DNA from: a bacterium
GTDB taxonomy: Bacteria; Planctomycetota; Planctomycetia; Isosphaerales; Isosphaeraceae
Direction of reading: 5' to 3'
Assembly: GCA_016125085.1 (NCBI GenBank)
Contig: WGMM01000009.1
Span: forward strand, 238,456 to 302,455
DNA: 64,000 nt
Numbering within the stretch: the stretch's first letter is position 1; the number at the start of each line of letters is the position of its first letter. Of this stretch, positions 25,553 to 34,611 are shown one piece after another. Under the pieces are notes generated by a model that ran no database searches, was not told the origin of the DNA, and saw only the letters and a list, made by a program, of their open reading frames with translations. A program made the position numbers and the translations under genes.

Positions 25553-28500
25553 TTGATCTCTCTATCCGATAATAGGTCGGATTCTCGTGCATTCGCGTCG
25601 GCGAGCCGAATCGCGGAGATCCTGACTTTGGTGGCTGTCCTGGTCATATCGTTCGGCAGCGTAGAGGCTTTCGCCGATGATTCGGACCGTGCGAAGGGCG
25701 AATTCTTCGAATCACGCATCCGGCCCATTCTTGTCGAGAATTGTTATGAGTGTCATGCGGCAGGTGCGAAGGCCATCAAGGGCGGGCTCCGGCTCGATTC
25801 GAAAGCCGGTGTGCTGACAGGCGGCGACAGCGGGCCGGCTGTCGTTCCCGGAATGCCGGATGAATCGCCGCTTTATCTCGCGATCAGATACGAAGGCGAG
25901 GCGGAAAACATGCCGCCGAAAGCCAAACTGCCGCAGCGGATGATCGAAGATGTCCGCAAGTGGATCGCGGATGGAGCTTATGACCCGCGAACGGCGAGCG
26001 AGCCGGTCGCGAAAGCCGGAAACGCCTGGGCGAAAACGTTTCGCGAGCGTCTCGACTGGTGGGCGTTTCGCCCCGTGAACCGAATGGTTCCGCCGGAAGT
26101 CGGCTTCGCCGCGACACCCATCGACGCCTTTCTTGCTGTCAAACTCCGCGAAGCCGGGCTCGAATTCGCTCCACAGGCCGATCGGCCGACGCTTTTGCGA
26201 CGCCTCCATTTTGACTTGACCGGCCTGCCTCCGACACCGGCAGATCTGGCAGCATTCCTCGCCGACACGAGCCCGGACGCTTACGAAAAAGTCGTTGACC
26301 GGCTTCTGGCGTCGCCGCATTACGGCGAGCGAATGGCCAGGCGCTGGATGGACCTGATGCGCTACAGCGAAACGGTCGGTTCGGAGCAGGACGCCCTGAT
26401 CCCTTACGCCTGGGCCTATCGCGATTACCTGATCCGTGCTTTCAACGCGGATCTGCCTTATGACCGACTCGTCCGTGAACATCTTGCCGGCGACCGCGTC
26501 TCGCCTCCTCGGCGCGATCCGGCCACAGGGCTTGCCGAGTCGCCAATCGGCACGGCGTGGATGAGGTTCGTCGAGTATTATCACTCGCCCGTGGACGTCA
26601 AAAACGAAGAGATCACGGTGATCGACAACCAGGTCGATACTCTTGGCAAAGCGTTTCTCGGACTGACCATCGCCTGTGCCCGCTGCCACGACCACAAATT
26701 CGACCCGATCGGCACGGATGATTTTTACCGCTATTACGGAGCCCTTCGCACCGCTCGGGCGACGGTCCACACACTGAAAGACCCGGCCTCGGTCGAGCCG
26801 CTCGTGGCGCCATTACGGAATCAGCGGGAACGCCTGCGAGCGGAGATCGCCAAGACCTGGAGCGAAGATTCGAAGCAGCTCAAGGAGAAGCTCATCGGGG
26901 AATTTCAGGCCAGTGGTGCAGTCGATCCGCAAAGGGATGCTTTCTGGAAACGGGCCGATGATCCAAGGTTCTGGGCTAACCCCTGGGCCAGGGCACGTGC
27001 GGCCATACGATCGGGGACGGATGCGAAATCCGCCTGGGAACAGGCCTGGAAGGCTGCCGAAGGGCAGGGGGCGGCATCCTGGGAATTGCCGGGTTCGAAG
27101 CAGAAACTCATCGCCGATTTCACTCAGCCCGACAAGATTCCGCCGTGGTCGATCTCGGCCATGTTCACGCCACGGTATTCTGAGGCTGGGACGTTTCGGG
27201 TCGGGCCCAAGCCGGAGTCGATCGTCGAGGCTATTCGACCATCGGGATTCTGGTCCGACACGATTTCGGAAAAACTGGGGGTGACGCTTCGTTCGCCTGA
27301 ATTCGAACTGACCGATGGCACCTATTCGGCCCTTGTCAGCGGCACTTCCGGGGCACGTCTGCGGCTCGTCATCGAGAACTTTCAGGGGGTCGACATCCTC
27401 TTCGCCGGGGTGGCGCCCGTGCTGAACGAAGCCCGGCCTACCTGGGTTCGCCTGCCTGTACGTGAAATCTGGAAAGGCCGGCGGGCTTACCTGGAGCTTG
27501 TTACGCGTGACGAAATGCCATCGACCGGCGTGATCCGGGACCTTAACCAGTTGCCACGCGACGGGCGATCTTCAGTCGGAATTCGGTATGTGGTGCATCA
27601 TGCCAATGGCGAAGCGGCTTTCGAGCCATCCGCTGCCGCGAAACTGTCCGAAAAACAATCCGCATTTGCTTTGCAGGATGATGTCGCGAAGGCACTTGCC
27701 GCGTCGATGGCAGGCGTCATCACAGAGGCGGTCGAAGCTTTCAGGGCTTCGAAACTTAACGATACCCAGGCCACTCTTCTGACGAGCCTCCTCGATACAG
27801 GGCTATTACGGAATTCGGCGGCTGCAGTGCCTGAGTTGGCGAAATCGGTCGCGAATTTTCGTCAGGCGGAAGAGGCGATCGATCTTTCGGCACGCACGGT
27901 GGGCGTGGCGGAGGACGCTTCTTCGGACCTGGTTCAGAACGTTTTCCTGCGTGGCGATTATCGAAGGCAGGGAGCCAGAACGCCCGCTGGAGATCTGGCC
28001 GTTCTGGTTGGGAGTTCGGGCGTTTTCGCTGCGACGAAATCACCCAGGGAATCGTTCGCGGATTCGATCACCCGTCCGGATCATCCGCTCATGGCACGTG
28101 TGATGGTCAACCGGCTCTGGAGCTGGTGCTTCGGCAAGGGACTGTTTACCACGGAAGACAATGTCGGGCGGCTCGGCGAACCGCCGTCGCATCCGGAATT
28201 GCTCGATTATCTTGCCACCGAATTCGTGCGTGAAGGCTATTCGATGAAACGGACTTTACGGGCAATGGTGCTCTCACGTGCATACCGGCAATCGAGCGTG
28301 GCGAACGAAAAGGCTGCGACAGTCGATCCGACGAACCGGCTGCTCTCACACGCCCCGGTGCGCAGGCTCGACGCCGAAAGCTTGAGGGATGCGATCCTCA
28401 CGGCATCAGGCCGGCTCGACCGTACGCTCTATGGTCTGCCAGTGCCGACACCTCAGCCGCCTGGGCTCACCGACGACAAGAAGCCCGTTTCAGGGCCTGT

Positions 28501-28876
28501 GGACGGCGCCGGGCGGCGCAGCGTCTATCTCAATGTACGCAAGAACTTTCCGGTGGAGTTTCTCGAAGTCTTCGACCGGCCCCGGCCGACGCTCCCCGTT
28601 GGGCGGCGCAATGTTTCCAATCAGCCTTCGCAGGCACTTGCCCTGATGAACGATCCGTTCGTCCTGGGCGAGTCGGAACGTCTCGGCAAGTATTTGCAGA
28701 ATCTGTCCGACACCGATGATTCGGGGCGAGTACGAGAGCTCTATCGTCGGGCGTTGGCTCGCGATCCGCGGCCTGCGGAGGTCGATCGCACACTGGACTT
28801 CATGCGCCGGGGGGCGAGTTGGGCGGAACTTGCCCATGCATTGTTCGGCATGAAGGAATTTCTCTTCGTACCTTGA
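25553..28876 (+). CDS. Long PSCyt1-DUF1549-DUF1553 protein with a central insertion
   Basis: The 1107-residue exported protein starts with TTG 25553 and has a signal peptide to about residue 41. The haem site CYECH at 64-68 lies in PSCyt1. DUF1549 covers about 185-390, ending with a second haem-like site, IACARCHDHKFDP. DUF1553 covers about 835-1090 (DHPLMARVMVNRLWSWCFGKGLF, NQPSQALALMNDPFV). Between them an extra ~400 residues form a beta-rich region with no motif I recognise, absent from the 642-residue paralogue. A DUF1501 gene follows 24 bp downstream. It is head-to-head with the other cassette. Confidence 0.87.
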   Translation: MISLSDNRSDSRAFASASRIAEILTLVAVLVISFGSVEAFADDSDRAKGEFFESRIRPILVENCYECHAAGAKAIKGGLRLDSKAGVLTGGDSGPAVVPGMPDESPLYLAIRYEGEAENMPPKAKLPQRMIEDVRKWIADGAYDPRTASEPVAKAGNAWAKTFRERLDWWAFRPVNRMVPPEVGFAATPIDAFLAVKLREAGLEFAPQADRPTLLRRLHFDLTGLPPTPADLAAFLADTSPDAYEKVVDRLLASPHYGERMARRWMDLMRYSETVGSEQDALIPYAWAYRDYLIRAFNADLPYDRLVREHLAGDRVSPPRRDPATGLAESPIGTAWMRFVEYYHSPVDVKNEEITVIDNQVDTLGKAFLGLTIACARCHDHKFDPIGTDDFYRYYGALRTARATVHTLKDPASVEPLVAPLRNQRERLRAEIAKTWSEDSKQLKEKLIGEFQASGAVDPQRDAFWKRADDPRFWANPWARARAAIRSGTDAKSAWEQAWKAAEGQGAASWELPGSKQKLIADFTQPDKIPPWSISAMFTPRYSEAGTFRVGPKPESIVEAIRPSGFWSDTISEKLGVTLRSPEFELTDGTYSALVSGTSGARLRLVIENFQGVDILFAGVAPVLNEARPTWVRLPVREIWKGRRAYLELVTRDEMPSTGVIRDLNQLPRDGRSSVGIRYVVHHANGEAAFEPSAAAKLSEKQSAFALQDDVAKALAASMAGVITEAVEAFRASKLNDTQATLLTSLLDTGLLRNSAAAVPELAKSVANFRQAEEAIDLSARTVGVAEDASSDLVQNVFLRGDYRRQGARTPAGDLAVLVGSSGVFAATKSPRESFADSITRPDHPLMARVMVNRLWSWCFGKGLFTTEDNVGRLGEPPSHPELLDYLATEFVREGYSMKRTLRAMVLSRAYRQSSVANEKAATVDPTNRLLSHAPVRRLDAESLRDAILTASGRLDRTLYGLPVPTPQPPGLTDDKKPVSGPVDGAGRRSVYLNVRKNFPVEFLEVFDRPRPTLPVGRRNVSNQPSQALALMNDPFVLGESERLGKYLQNLSDTDDSGRVRELYRRALARDPRPAEVDRTLDFMRRGASWAELAHALFGMKEFLFVP

Positions 28877-28900
28877 TCTTCGATGTGGCGAGGCCTGGCG

Positions 28901-30337
28901 ATGAATGATTCGATCGATCCGCGACTTCTTTCACGTCGCCGATGGCTTTCCCGGCATGCAACGGGCTTCGGCATGACGGCTCTGGCCGGGATGCTCGCCG
29001 GGAACGTCGGAATTCCGGCCTTGGGTGCGGCCGGCGCGGATGCACCGGTCACTCCGCCTTTTCGCCCGCGGGCGAAGCATGTGATTTTTCTGTTCATGGA
29101 CGGCGGCATGTCTCAGGTCGATACTTTCGACCCGAAGCCCAGGCTCGAAACTGATGCCGGCAAGCCATTTCCGATGAAGATCGATGCGACTCAATTCGAT
29201 CAGATCGGGAACATGCTTCCTTCGCTCTGGCCGTTTCGTAATCGGGGCGAATCAGGGCTGCCTGTCAGTGACCTTTTTCCCCACCTGGCCCGTCACGCGG
29301 ACGATCTCTGCGTGATCCGGTCGCTTACGAGCGAATTCCCCGAGCATGCCCAGGCGTGTTATTTCGTCCATACCGGAAGCGGTGCCCAGGGGCGGCCCAG
29401 CATGGGTGCCTGGGCCAGTTACGGGCTCGGTACTGACAATGAAGACCTGCCCGGTTTCGTCGTTCTCAATGGCGGCATGATACCCCTGGGTGGGGTGGGG
29501 TGTTACGCATCGGGGTTTCTGCCCGCGGAACACACGGGGGCGTTCTTTCATGTAGGTGCGGAAGGGCCGATCGTCGAGAATATCGTGCCAGGCACGGCTC
29601 CGGACCGGCAGCGGATGACGCTCGATTTCATCCGTTCGGCCGACGACGAATTTCGGGACAGGCTCGGGTTCGAAGGCCGTGCGGTCGAATCGGCCATTCG
29701 GACGATGGAACTGGCCGCCGCGATGCAGAGAGAGGTCCCGGAAGTCGCCGACCTTAGCCGCGAATCGGCCGCGACGAAAGCCTTGTACGGTATCGATTCG
29801 CCGGACCCCTTCCTGGCCCGATATGCGAAAGAGGCCTTGATCGCCCGCCGCTTGATCGAACGTGGTGTCCGGTTCGTGGAACTCACGATGGTGCATGGTC
29901 TTCGGTTCGTATCGCCCTGGGACTCACACGGGAATTTGCGGGAAGAACACGGCAAATGCGCGCGGACGGTCGATCGACCGATCGCCGCGTTGATCCATGA
30001 CCTCAAAGCCAGGGGGCTTTGGAACGACACTCTGCTTGTCTGTGCCGGCGAGTTCGGCCGTACGCCGTTCGCGCAGGGCAAGGATGGCCGCGACCATAAT
30101 CCTCAGGGATTTTCCTGCTGGCTCGCGGGTGGGGCGGTCAAAGGGGGCATGGCTTATGGAGCCACCGACGAATTCGGATATCGGGCCGTGTCGGATGTCG
30201 TCACAATGCACGACCTGCATGCGACGATTCTGCACATCCTGGGAATGGATCACACCCGACTGACCTATCGCTTCGGCGGGCGTGACTATCGCCTCACGGA
30301 TGTGTTCGGGAATGTCGTCGAACCGATTCTGGCATGA
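28901..30337 (+). CDS. DUF1501 family protein, Tat-exported
   Basis: I prefer ATG 28901, preceded by GAGG at good spacing, over ATG 28883. The 478-residue protein has a Tat-like leader (LLSRRRWLSRHATGFGMTAL). The DUF1501 fold shows KHVIFLFMDGGMSQVDTFDPK, FPEHAQACYFVHTG, SPWDSHGNLREEH, LLVCAGEFGRTPFAQ and MHDLHATILHILGMDH. It is the partner of the upstream long DUF1549/DUF1553 protein. The two DUF1501 proteins in the window differ substantially, so this is not a recent duplication. Confidence 0.88.
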   Translation: MNDSIDPRLLSRRRWLSRHATGFGMTALAGMLAGNVGIPALGAAGADAPVTPPFRPRAKHVIFLFMDGGMSQVDTFDPKPRLETDAGKPFPMKIDATQFDQIGNMLPSLWPFRNRGESGLPVSDLFPHLARHADDLCVIRSLTSEFPEHAQACYFVHTGSGAQGRPSMGAWASYGLGTDNEDLPGFVVLNGGMIPLGGVGCYASGFLPAEHTGAFFHVGAEGPIVENIVPGTAPDRQRMTLDFIRSADDEFRDRLGFEGRAVESAIRTMELAAAMQREVPEVADLSRESAATKALYGIDSPDPFLARYAKEALIARRLIERGVRFVELTMVHGLRFVSPWDSHGNLREEHGKCARTVDRPIAALIHDLKARGLWNDTLLVCAGEFGRTPFAQGKDGRDHNPQGFSCWLAGGAVKGGMAYGATDEFGYRAVSDVVTMHDLHATILHILGMDHTRLTYRFGGRDYRLTDVFGNVVEPILA

Positions 30338-30392
30338 ATTGCAAGATAGTTCGAAGGTGACGTAAGTCAGTGTTCGTGACAAAATATATCTA

Positions 30393-30420
30393 TTGACCAA
30401 TTGACGAAGTGCGATATTCT
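30393..30420 (+). promoter_or_regulatory. Promoter candidate of the PEP-CTERM metalloprotease-like gene
   Basis: TTGACC (30393-30398) and TATTCT (30415-30420) are spaced 16 bp. AAAGGAGA lies just downstream. They stand 58 bp before the ATG at 30478 in an AT-rich stretch. Prediction from sequence only. Confidence 0.45.
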
Positions 30421-30477
30421 GAAAGGAGATACGGCCGGAACAGGAAGTGACGGCCTGAACTTCGCAGGGAGTGGCGA

Positions 30478-31461
30478 ATGAGTACGAGAACCATCCGTTC
30501 CGTGATCGTTTCGACGATTCTGATCGCGTCGTTGCTGCCCGTGAGCAAGGCGGGTGAAATCACCTTCAGTTTCTCCTACGACAGCACGTTCACCAGCGCG
30601 GCCGGTACGAACCTTGATGCGGCCCAGGCAGACATGTCGTATGTCGGCAGCTACCTGTCATCGGTTTTCAAAACTTCCGGTAACTACAACATCACCATGA
30701 AATTCGCGATAACGGGGTTCAGCGATTCCCTGACTTCGAATCTCGGCTCCGCTGGATCGTCGTTCTCCGGATTCTCGAATTCGTTCAACAAAACGCTGAC
30801 GCAGACATACGCCCAGACAGGATCGAATCCCGCCGGTGCCGGTGCCGATGTCGGTCATGCAACCTTCAACTTCGGCAAAAGCTGGGGCTTCGGCGGTATC
30901 GTCACGAATCAACAGGTCGATTTCCGCTATGTTGTCCTGCACGAAATGACGCATGCCATGGGCTTCGTCGGCCTGATCGGATCGTCAGGAACCACGACCT
31001 CGACCACTACGGGTTTCTATGGCTGGATGGATCAGTACTTGTACGGCTGGAACTCGACGACAAGTCAATACGAGCCTTTGGTCCAGAAGGTCGGTTCGAC
31101 CATGGTGTCGATGTCAGGGGCATCAGCCGCTGTCGTGAACAGCGTCCATCCAGTTCAGTTCTGGGGGGATAACGTTCAGACTTTTATCGGCAACCAGAAC
31201 TCCGGCCAGAATATGTACACGCCTTCGCCATTCGCGAGCGGATCGAGCCTGTATCACGTCAACGTAGCGAGTGACCTGATGTATTACGCCGTAGGCAATG
31301 GTCCTAAGACATTCGGCTACACGGGGCTGGATCTGGCTTTTCTCAAAGATCTCGGCTATGTCATCGTCCCTGAGCCTGGCACGTATGTGCTGTCCTGCGT
31401 AGTCGTCATCACACTGGCGTTTTGCGGAAAGAGACGTCGGCTGGCTCAAGCTGTCGCCTGA
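30478..31461 (+). CDS. PEP-CTERM protein with HExxH metalloprotease-like motif
   Basis: The 327-residue exported protein has a signal peptide to about residue 25. At residues 155-165 it carries HEMTHAMGFVG, a zincin-type HExxH followed by Gly at the metzincin spacing; the third metzincin His is replaced by Gly. The rest is Ser/Gly/Thr-rich. The C-terminus is a PEP-CTERM tail (VPEPGTYVLS, hydrophobic helix, GKRRRLAQ). It is likely a surface-sorted metallopeptidase or pseudo-peptidase. It converges on the M16 gene with only 3 bp between the stop codons. Confidence 0.8.
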   Translation: MSTRTIRSVIVSTILIASLLPVSKAGEITFSFSYDSTFTSAAGTNLDAAQADMSYVGSYLSSVFKTSGNYNITMKFAITGFSDSLTSNLGSAGSSFSGFSNSFNKTLTQTYAQTGSNPAGAGADVGHATFNFGKSWGFGGIVTNQQVDFRYVVLHEMTHAMGFVGLIGSSGTTTSTTTGFYGWMDQYLYGWNSTTSQYEPLVQKVGSTMVSMSGASAAVVNSVHPVQFWGDNVQTFIGNQNSGQNMYTPSPFASGSSLYHVNVASDLMYYAVGNGPKTFGYTGLDLAFLKDLGYVIVPEPGTYVLSCVVVITLAFCGKRRRLAQAVA

Positions 31462-31464
31462 GAT

Positions 31465-34311
31465 TCAGGGTCCGTAACGGACGATCTGCAATTTCTCCGG
31501 GTGAATTTGCCTGCTCGCTGCGGCACGGATATCGTCTGCCGTCAGCATTGCGCATTTTCTCGCCCATGCCGGCGGGAGCGTCAGTTCCCAATCATCCAGC
31601 TCGGCATCCAGCCGCGACGATAACCGGTCATCGGCCGATTCGTAGCCCATGAACCACGAATGCGCAAGGTGGTCGCGTGCCTCCAGGCAATCTTCATCGG
31701 ACAAATGTCCTAGCGAGGCTTCAGCAAGGATCCGGATCGCTTCGGCTTCAGCTCGAGCAGCGTCGGCGGGATCGCAGGAAAACGCCACGCGCATGTGACC
31801 CGGGTTCGTCCAGGCACCGTCGGTCATGGCCATGCTGACGCCGTAGATCAGACCGAGCTGCTCGCGGAGCCTCCGGCTGAGAAGATCCGTGAGGCCCGGC
31901 CCTGCACCCAGCACGATTTCGATAACCTGGAGAGCGACCCAGTCCGGATGAGTCCGGGCGATTGTCCGATGGCCCATGACGATGTGCGTCTGCGTGCCAG
32001 GTGACCGCATGACACGTAACCGCGATTCAGGCAAAGGGCGATCGAAGACTTCCGGCGATATTGATTCGGGCATTCGTGGTTTCGAGCCGGATCTCGTCTG
32101 GAAAACCAGTCCGATCGTTCGATTCAGCTTCCTGAGCATCGCGGAAGCCTGAAAATCTCCGGCGACGCCGAGAATCATGTTCTCTGGGCGATACCAGATC
32201 GCAGCATGCCGCTTGACGTCCGCGATCCGCATGGTTTCGAGAGATTCGAGTGTCCCGCGCGAATCGGTCGTGCCGGGCAGTCCGTCCAGAGCCAGTTCGC
32301 GCAAGGTTCGCTCCGCGACGAAAGCGGGATCGTCCTGATCGGCTTCAAGTTCTGTCCGGATCTTTCGTGCAGTGCGCTTCACCAGCGACGCCGATGGCAC
32401 AACTCTGGCGACAGTTCGGAGCAAGTGTCCGACGATATTTTCCAGGTCGCCCGCCCGCCCCTGAATCGTAAAACCCGAAGGGCCTGAATCGATCGAAGCA
32501 CCCATCGATTCAAGGGTTTCGGCAAAATATTCCTCGCCATCACCCACCGGCGAGTCTTCGCAAGTTCGGGCCGTCAGGTTCGCGAGCCCGGGAATCGATT
32601 CCTCCAAAGCTCCGTTCCGCCAGCGCAGTTCGATCGCACAGATCCCCTGACGCGGCGCAGGCTCCGCAACAATAATCGCTCCTGTCTCCGATTTGAGTAA
32701 TTTGGGAGAGATTTTTCGGCCGATGCGAATCGGCTTGCCGATGGCCTGCATCGCCAATTTTTCGATTCGGGTCGCAAGAGGTTGGGGGGCGGTGATCTGC
32801 GCCTGTGTCAGCTGGTTGATGGATCTCGATTCACGCTTCGGCTCGAACTTTTCGGAAGATGCGGGAATTGTCCAGCCTCGCATGCAGTTTTCCGGACGCA
32901 ATTTTCGTACGACTTCCACGACTTCCGCTGCTGTGACGAGGTCGTCGCGACGCCAGGCATCTTCCAGCGAATTCAGGTCGGAGAAGAGTCTCCACGTGCC
33001 GATCGCCGTCGCGAGCAGTGACGTCTGCTGCCGAGCCCAGCAACCGGCCGCGGAACGCGAAACGGTGATCCGTGCCATTTCTTCCTGTGTGGGGCCTTCA
33101 CGCGTCAGCCGATCGATGACTTCATGAATCGCCGCTTCTGCGGTTCGGGGCTTCTGGCCCGGGTGGAGTTCCAGCTCGATCATCAGATAACCGCCGAGCC
33201 GTTCTTCGGAAAGGCTTACGCTCACGTGCGATGCGATCTGCATGTCGTCGACCAGCGTGCTCCAGAGTCTTGAAGAGCGGCCGCCACCGAGGATCGATGA
33301 CGCGATGCCCCAAGGCCGGGACGCCATATCGAAAGGCCCGGGTGCCTTCCAGAGCATTGCCCCGCGGGGCACGAGTTCCTGTGATTCGATCGTCATCAGC
33401 CGGCCGTCGAATCGGTCTTCCGATGGCGGTAGAATCGTCGGAATGGCTTGCCCCGATCCATGATCGAGAGGCCCGAACCGTTTCCCGGCAAGTCGCAGAG
33501 CCTGTCGCGGCGTGACGTCACCCGCGATCACGAGAAGCGCGTTCGATGGCCTGAAGACTCTTGCGTACTGGACACTCAGATCCTCCGCCGTGATGCGGGC
33601 GAGGTCCTCAGGCGTTCCGATGGCGGGATGAGAATACGGATGACCGGCGAAAAGGTCGGCCATCATCCGGATCATGAGTTCCTCGAACGGCTGTTCCCGA
33701 TAGCGGGCTTCTTCTTCGAATATCACCTGCCGCTCGCGGAGAAAGTCATCGTGATCGAGCAACGCGCCCTGCATCCGGTCGGCTTCGAGTGCGAGGGCCA
33801 GCTCGAGCGCCCCCCTCGGAACATGTGACCAGAATCGACAGAAGTCCGCACCGGTTTCCGCGTTATGCTGGCCCGCCAGTCGGAGCATGAGTCTGTCGAG
33901 TGCTCCCCGCGGCACATTCTTCGTACCGTTGAAAAGCATGTGCTCAAGAAAATGAGTCAATCCGGAACGACCTGCGGGATCGGCAGCCGAACCACCGGCA
34001 TAGTAGATGTCGCAAATCACGGCCCCCGTACCAGGCGTGGGTAGAGTCACAGCGACCATGCCGTTGTCCAGCCGGACTTCACGAACCTTGTCGAGAACGA
34101 CGCGCCATTCGACGGAAGCACTATGCTGGACTGGTGATCGGTTACGTTCGAAGTCAGGGACGTCCGAAGGTCGGTTGCGTAATCTATGCAAGGCGGCCAT
34201 ATGTTCGATAGAATCGGTGCAGTCGGTACGATCGTCGCAACAGGAACAAGGCTTCGAGTCGAGCCCTTCCCCTGCGCCTTTGGGGTTGTCTTGCGTTGTT
34301 CTGGCTTCCAC
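31465..34311 (-). CDS. M16 family zinc metallopeptidase (insulinase/pitrilysin-like)
   Basis: Up to 948 residues with two M16 halves. The N-terminal half holds the inverted zinc motif HFLEH (about residues 120-124 from the GTG at 34311) with the downstream Glu in RERQVIFEEEARYREQ. The C-terminal half (about 560-948) is the inactive partner domain. The start is uncertain: the first 37 codons are Cys-rich and unlike the family, and ATG 34200 gives 911 residues; neither has a convincing ribosome-binding site. Such peptidases degrade peptides in the periplasm or cytoplasm. No signal peptide is obvious from either start. Confidence 0.85.
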   Translation of the reverse strand: MEARTTQDNPKGAGEGLDSKPCSCCDDRTDCTDSIEHMAALHRLRNRPSDVPDFERNRSPVQHSASVEWRVVLDKVREVRLDNGMVAVTLPTPGTGAVICDIYYAGGSAADPAGRSGLTHFLEHMLFNGTKNVPRGALDRLMLRLAGQHNAETGADFCRFWSHVPRGALELALALEADRMQGALLDHDDFLRERQVIFEEEARYREQPFEELMIRMMADLFAGHPYSHPAIGTPEDLARITAEDLSVQYARVFRPSNALLVIAGDVTPRQALRLAGKRFGPLDHGSGQAIPTILPPSEDRFDGRLMTIESQELVPRGAMLWKAPGPFDMASRPWGIASSILGGGRSSRLWSTLVDDMQIASHVSVSLSEERLGGYLMIELELHPGQKPRTAEAAIHEVIDRLTREGPTQEEMARITVSRSAAGCWARQQTSLLATAIGTWRLFSDLNSLEDAWRRDDLVTAAEVVEVVRKLRPENCMRGWTIPASSEKFEPKRESRSINQLTQAQITAPQPLATRIEKLAMQAIGKPIRIGRKISPKLLKSETGAIIVAEPAPRQGICAIELRWRNGALEESIPGLANLTARTCEDSPVGDGEEYFAETLESMGASIDSGPSGFTIQGRAGDLENIVGHLLRTVARVVPSASLVKRTARKIRTELEADQDDPAFVAERTLRELALDGLPGTTDSRGTLESLETMRIADVKRHAAIWYRPENMILGVAGDFQASAMLRKLNRTIGLVFQTRSGSKPRMPESISPEVFDRPLPESRLRVMRSPGTQTHIVMGHRTIARTHPDWVALQVIEIVLGAGPGLTDLLSRRLREQLGLIYGVSMAMTDGAWTNPGHMRVAFSCDPADAARAEAEAIRILAEASLGHLSDEDCLEARDHLAHSWFMGYESADDRLSSRLDAELDDWELTLPPAWARKCAMLTADDIRAAASRQIHPEKLQIVRYGP

Positions 34312-34402
34312 AATAAGCGAAGCACGTCAGAATGACCATGCGATTTCGGCGTACGGCGCGAATTGTGTGACAGACGTACGAAAGATCCAGTGGAAGGTTT
34401 CA

Positions 34403-34513
34403 GGTGAGCCGGGGGGGGCCCTGGCAATGGCAGCTTGCGAACCTGGTCAGGACGGGAACGTAGCAGCCATAAGCATCGCGGCCATGTGCTCGGGATTTCC
34501 TCCCCGGCTCACC
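34403..34513 (+). ncRNA. ffs: Bacterial small signal recognition particle RNA (4.5S-type)
   Basis: The apical SRP signature is visible at 34445-34467: GGTCAGGACGGGAACG followed by TAGCAGCC, the conserved Ffh-binding loop. The flanking arms close perfectly: GGTGAGCCGGGG at 34403-34414 pairs with CCCCGGCTCACC at 34502-34513 (12 bp). The length of about 111 nt fits the short bacterial form without an Alu domain. The position just upstream of dnaX is the common bacterial arrangement. Exact ends are estimated from the terminal stem. Confidence 0.9.
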
Positions 34514-34611
34514 CGGAACCTTCCCGCTAGTGATCGATGTACGACGATTTGCGGGAACTTGCCGTCCGCTCGGGAACGATCCGAGGATCGTTGACGAAGA
34601 GGTGCGAGCGC

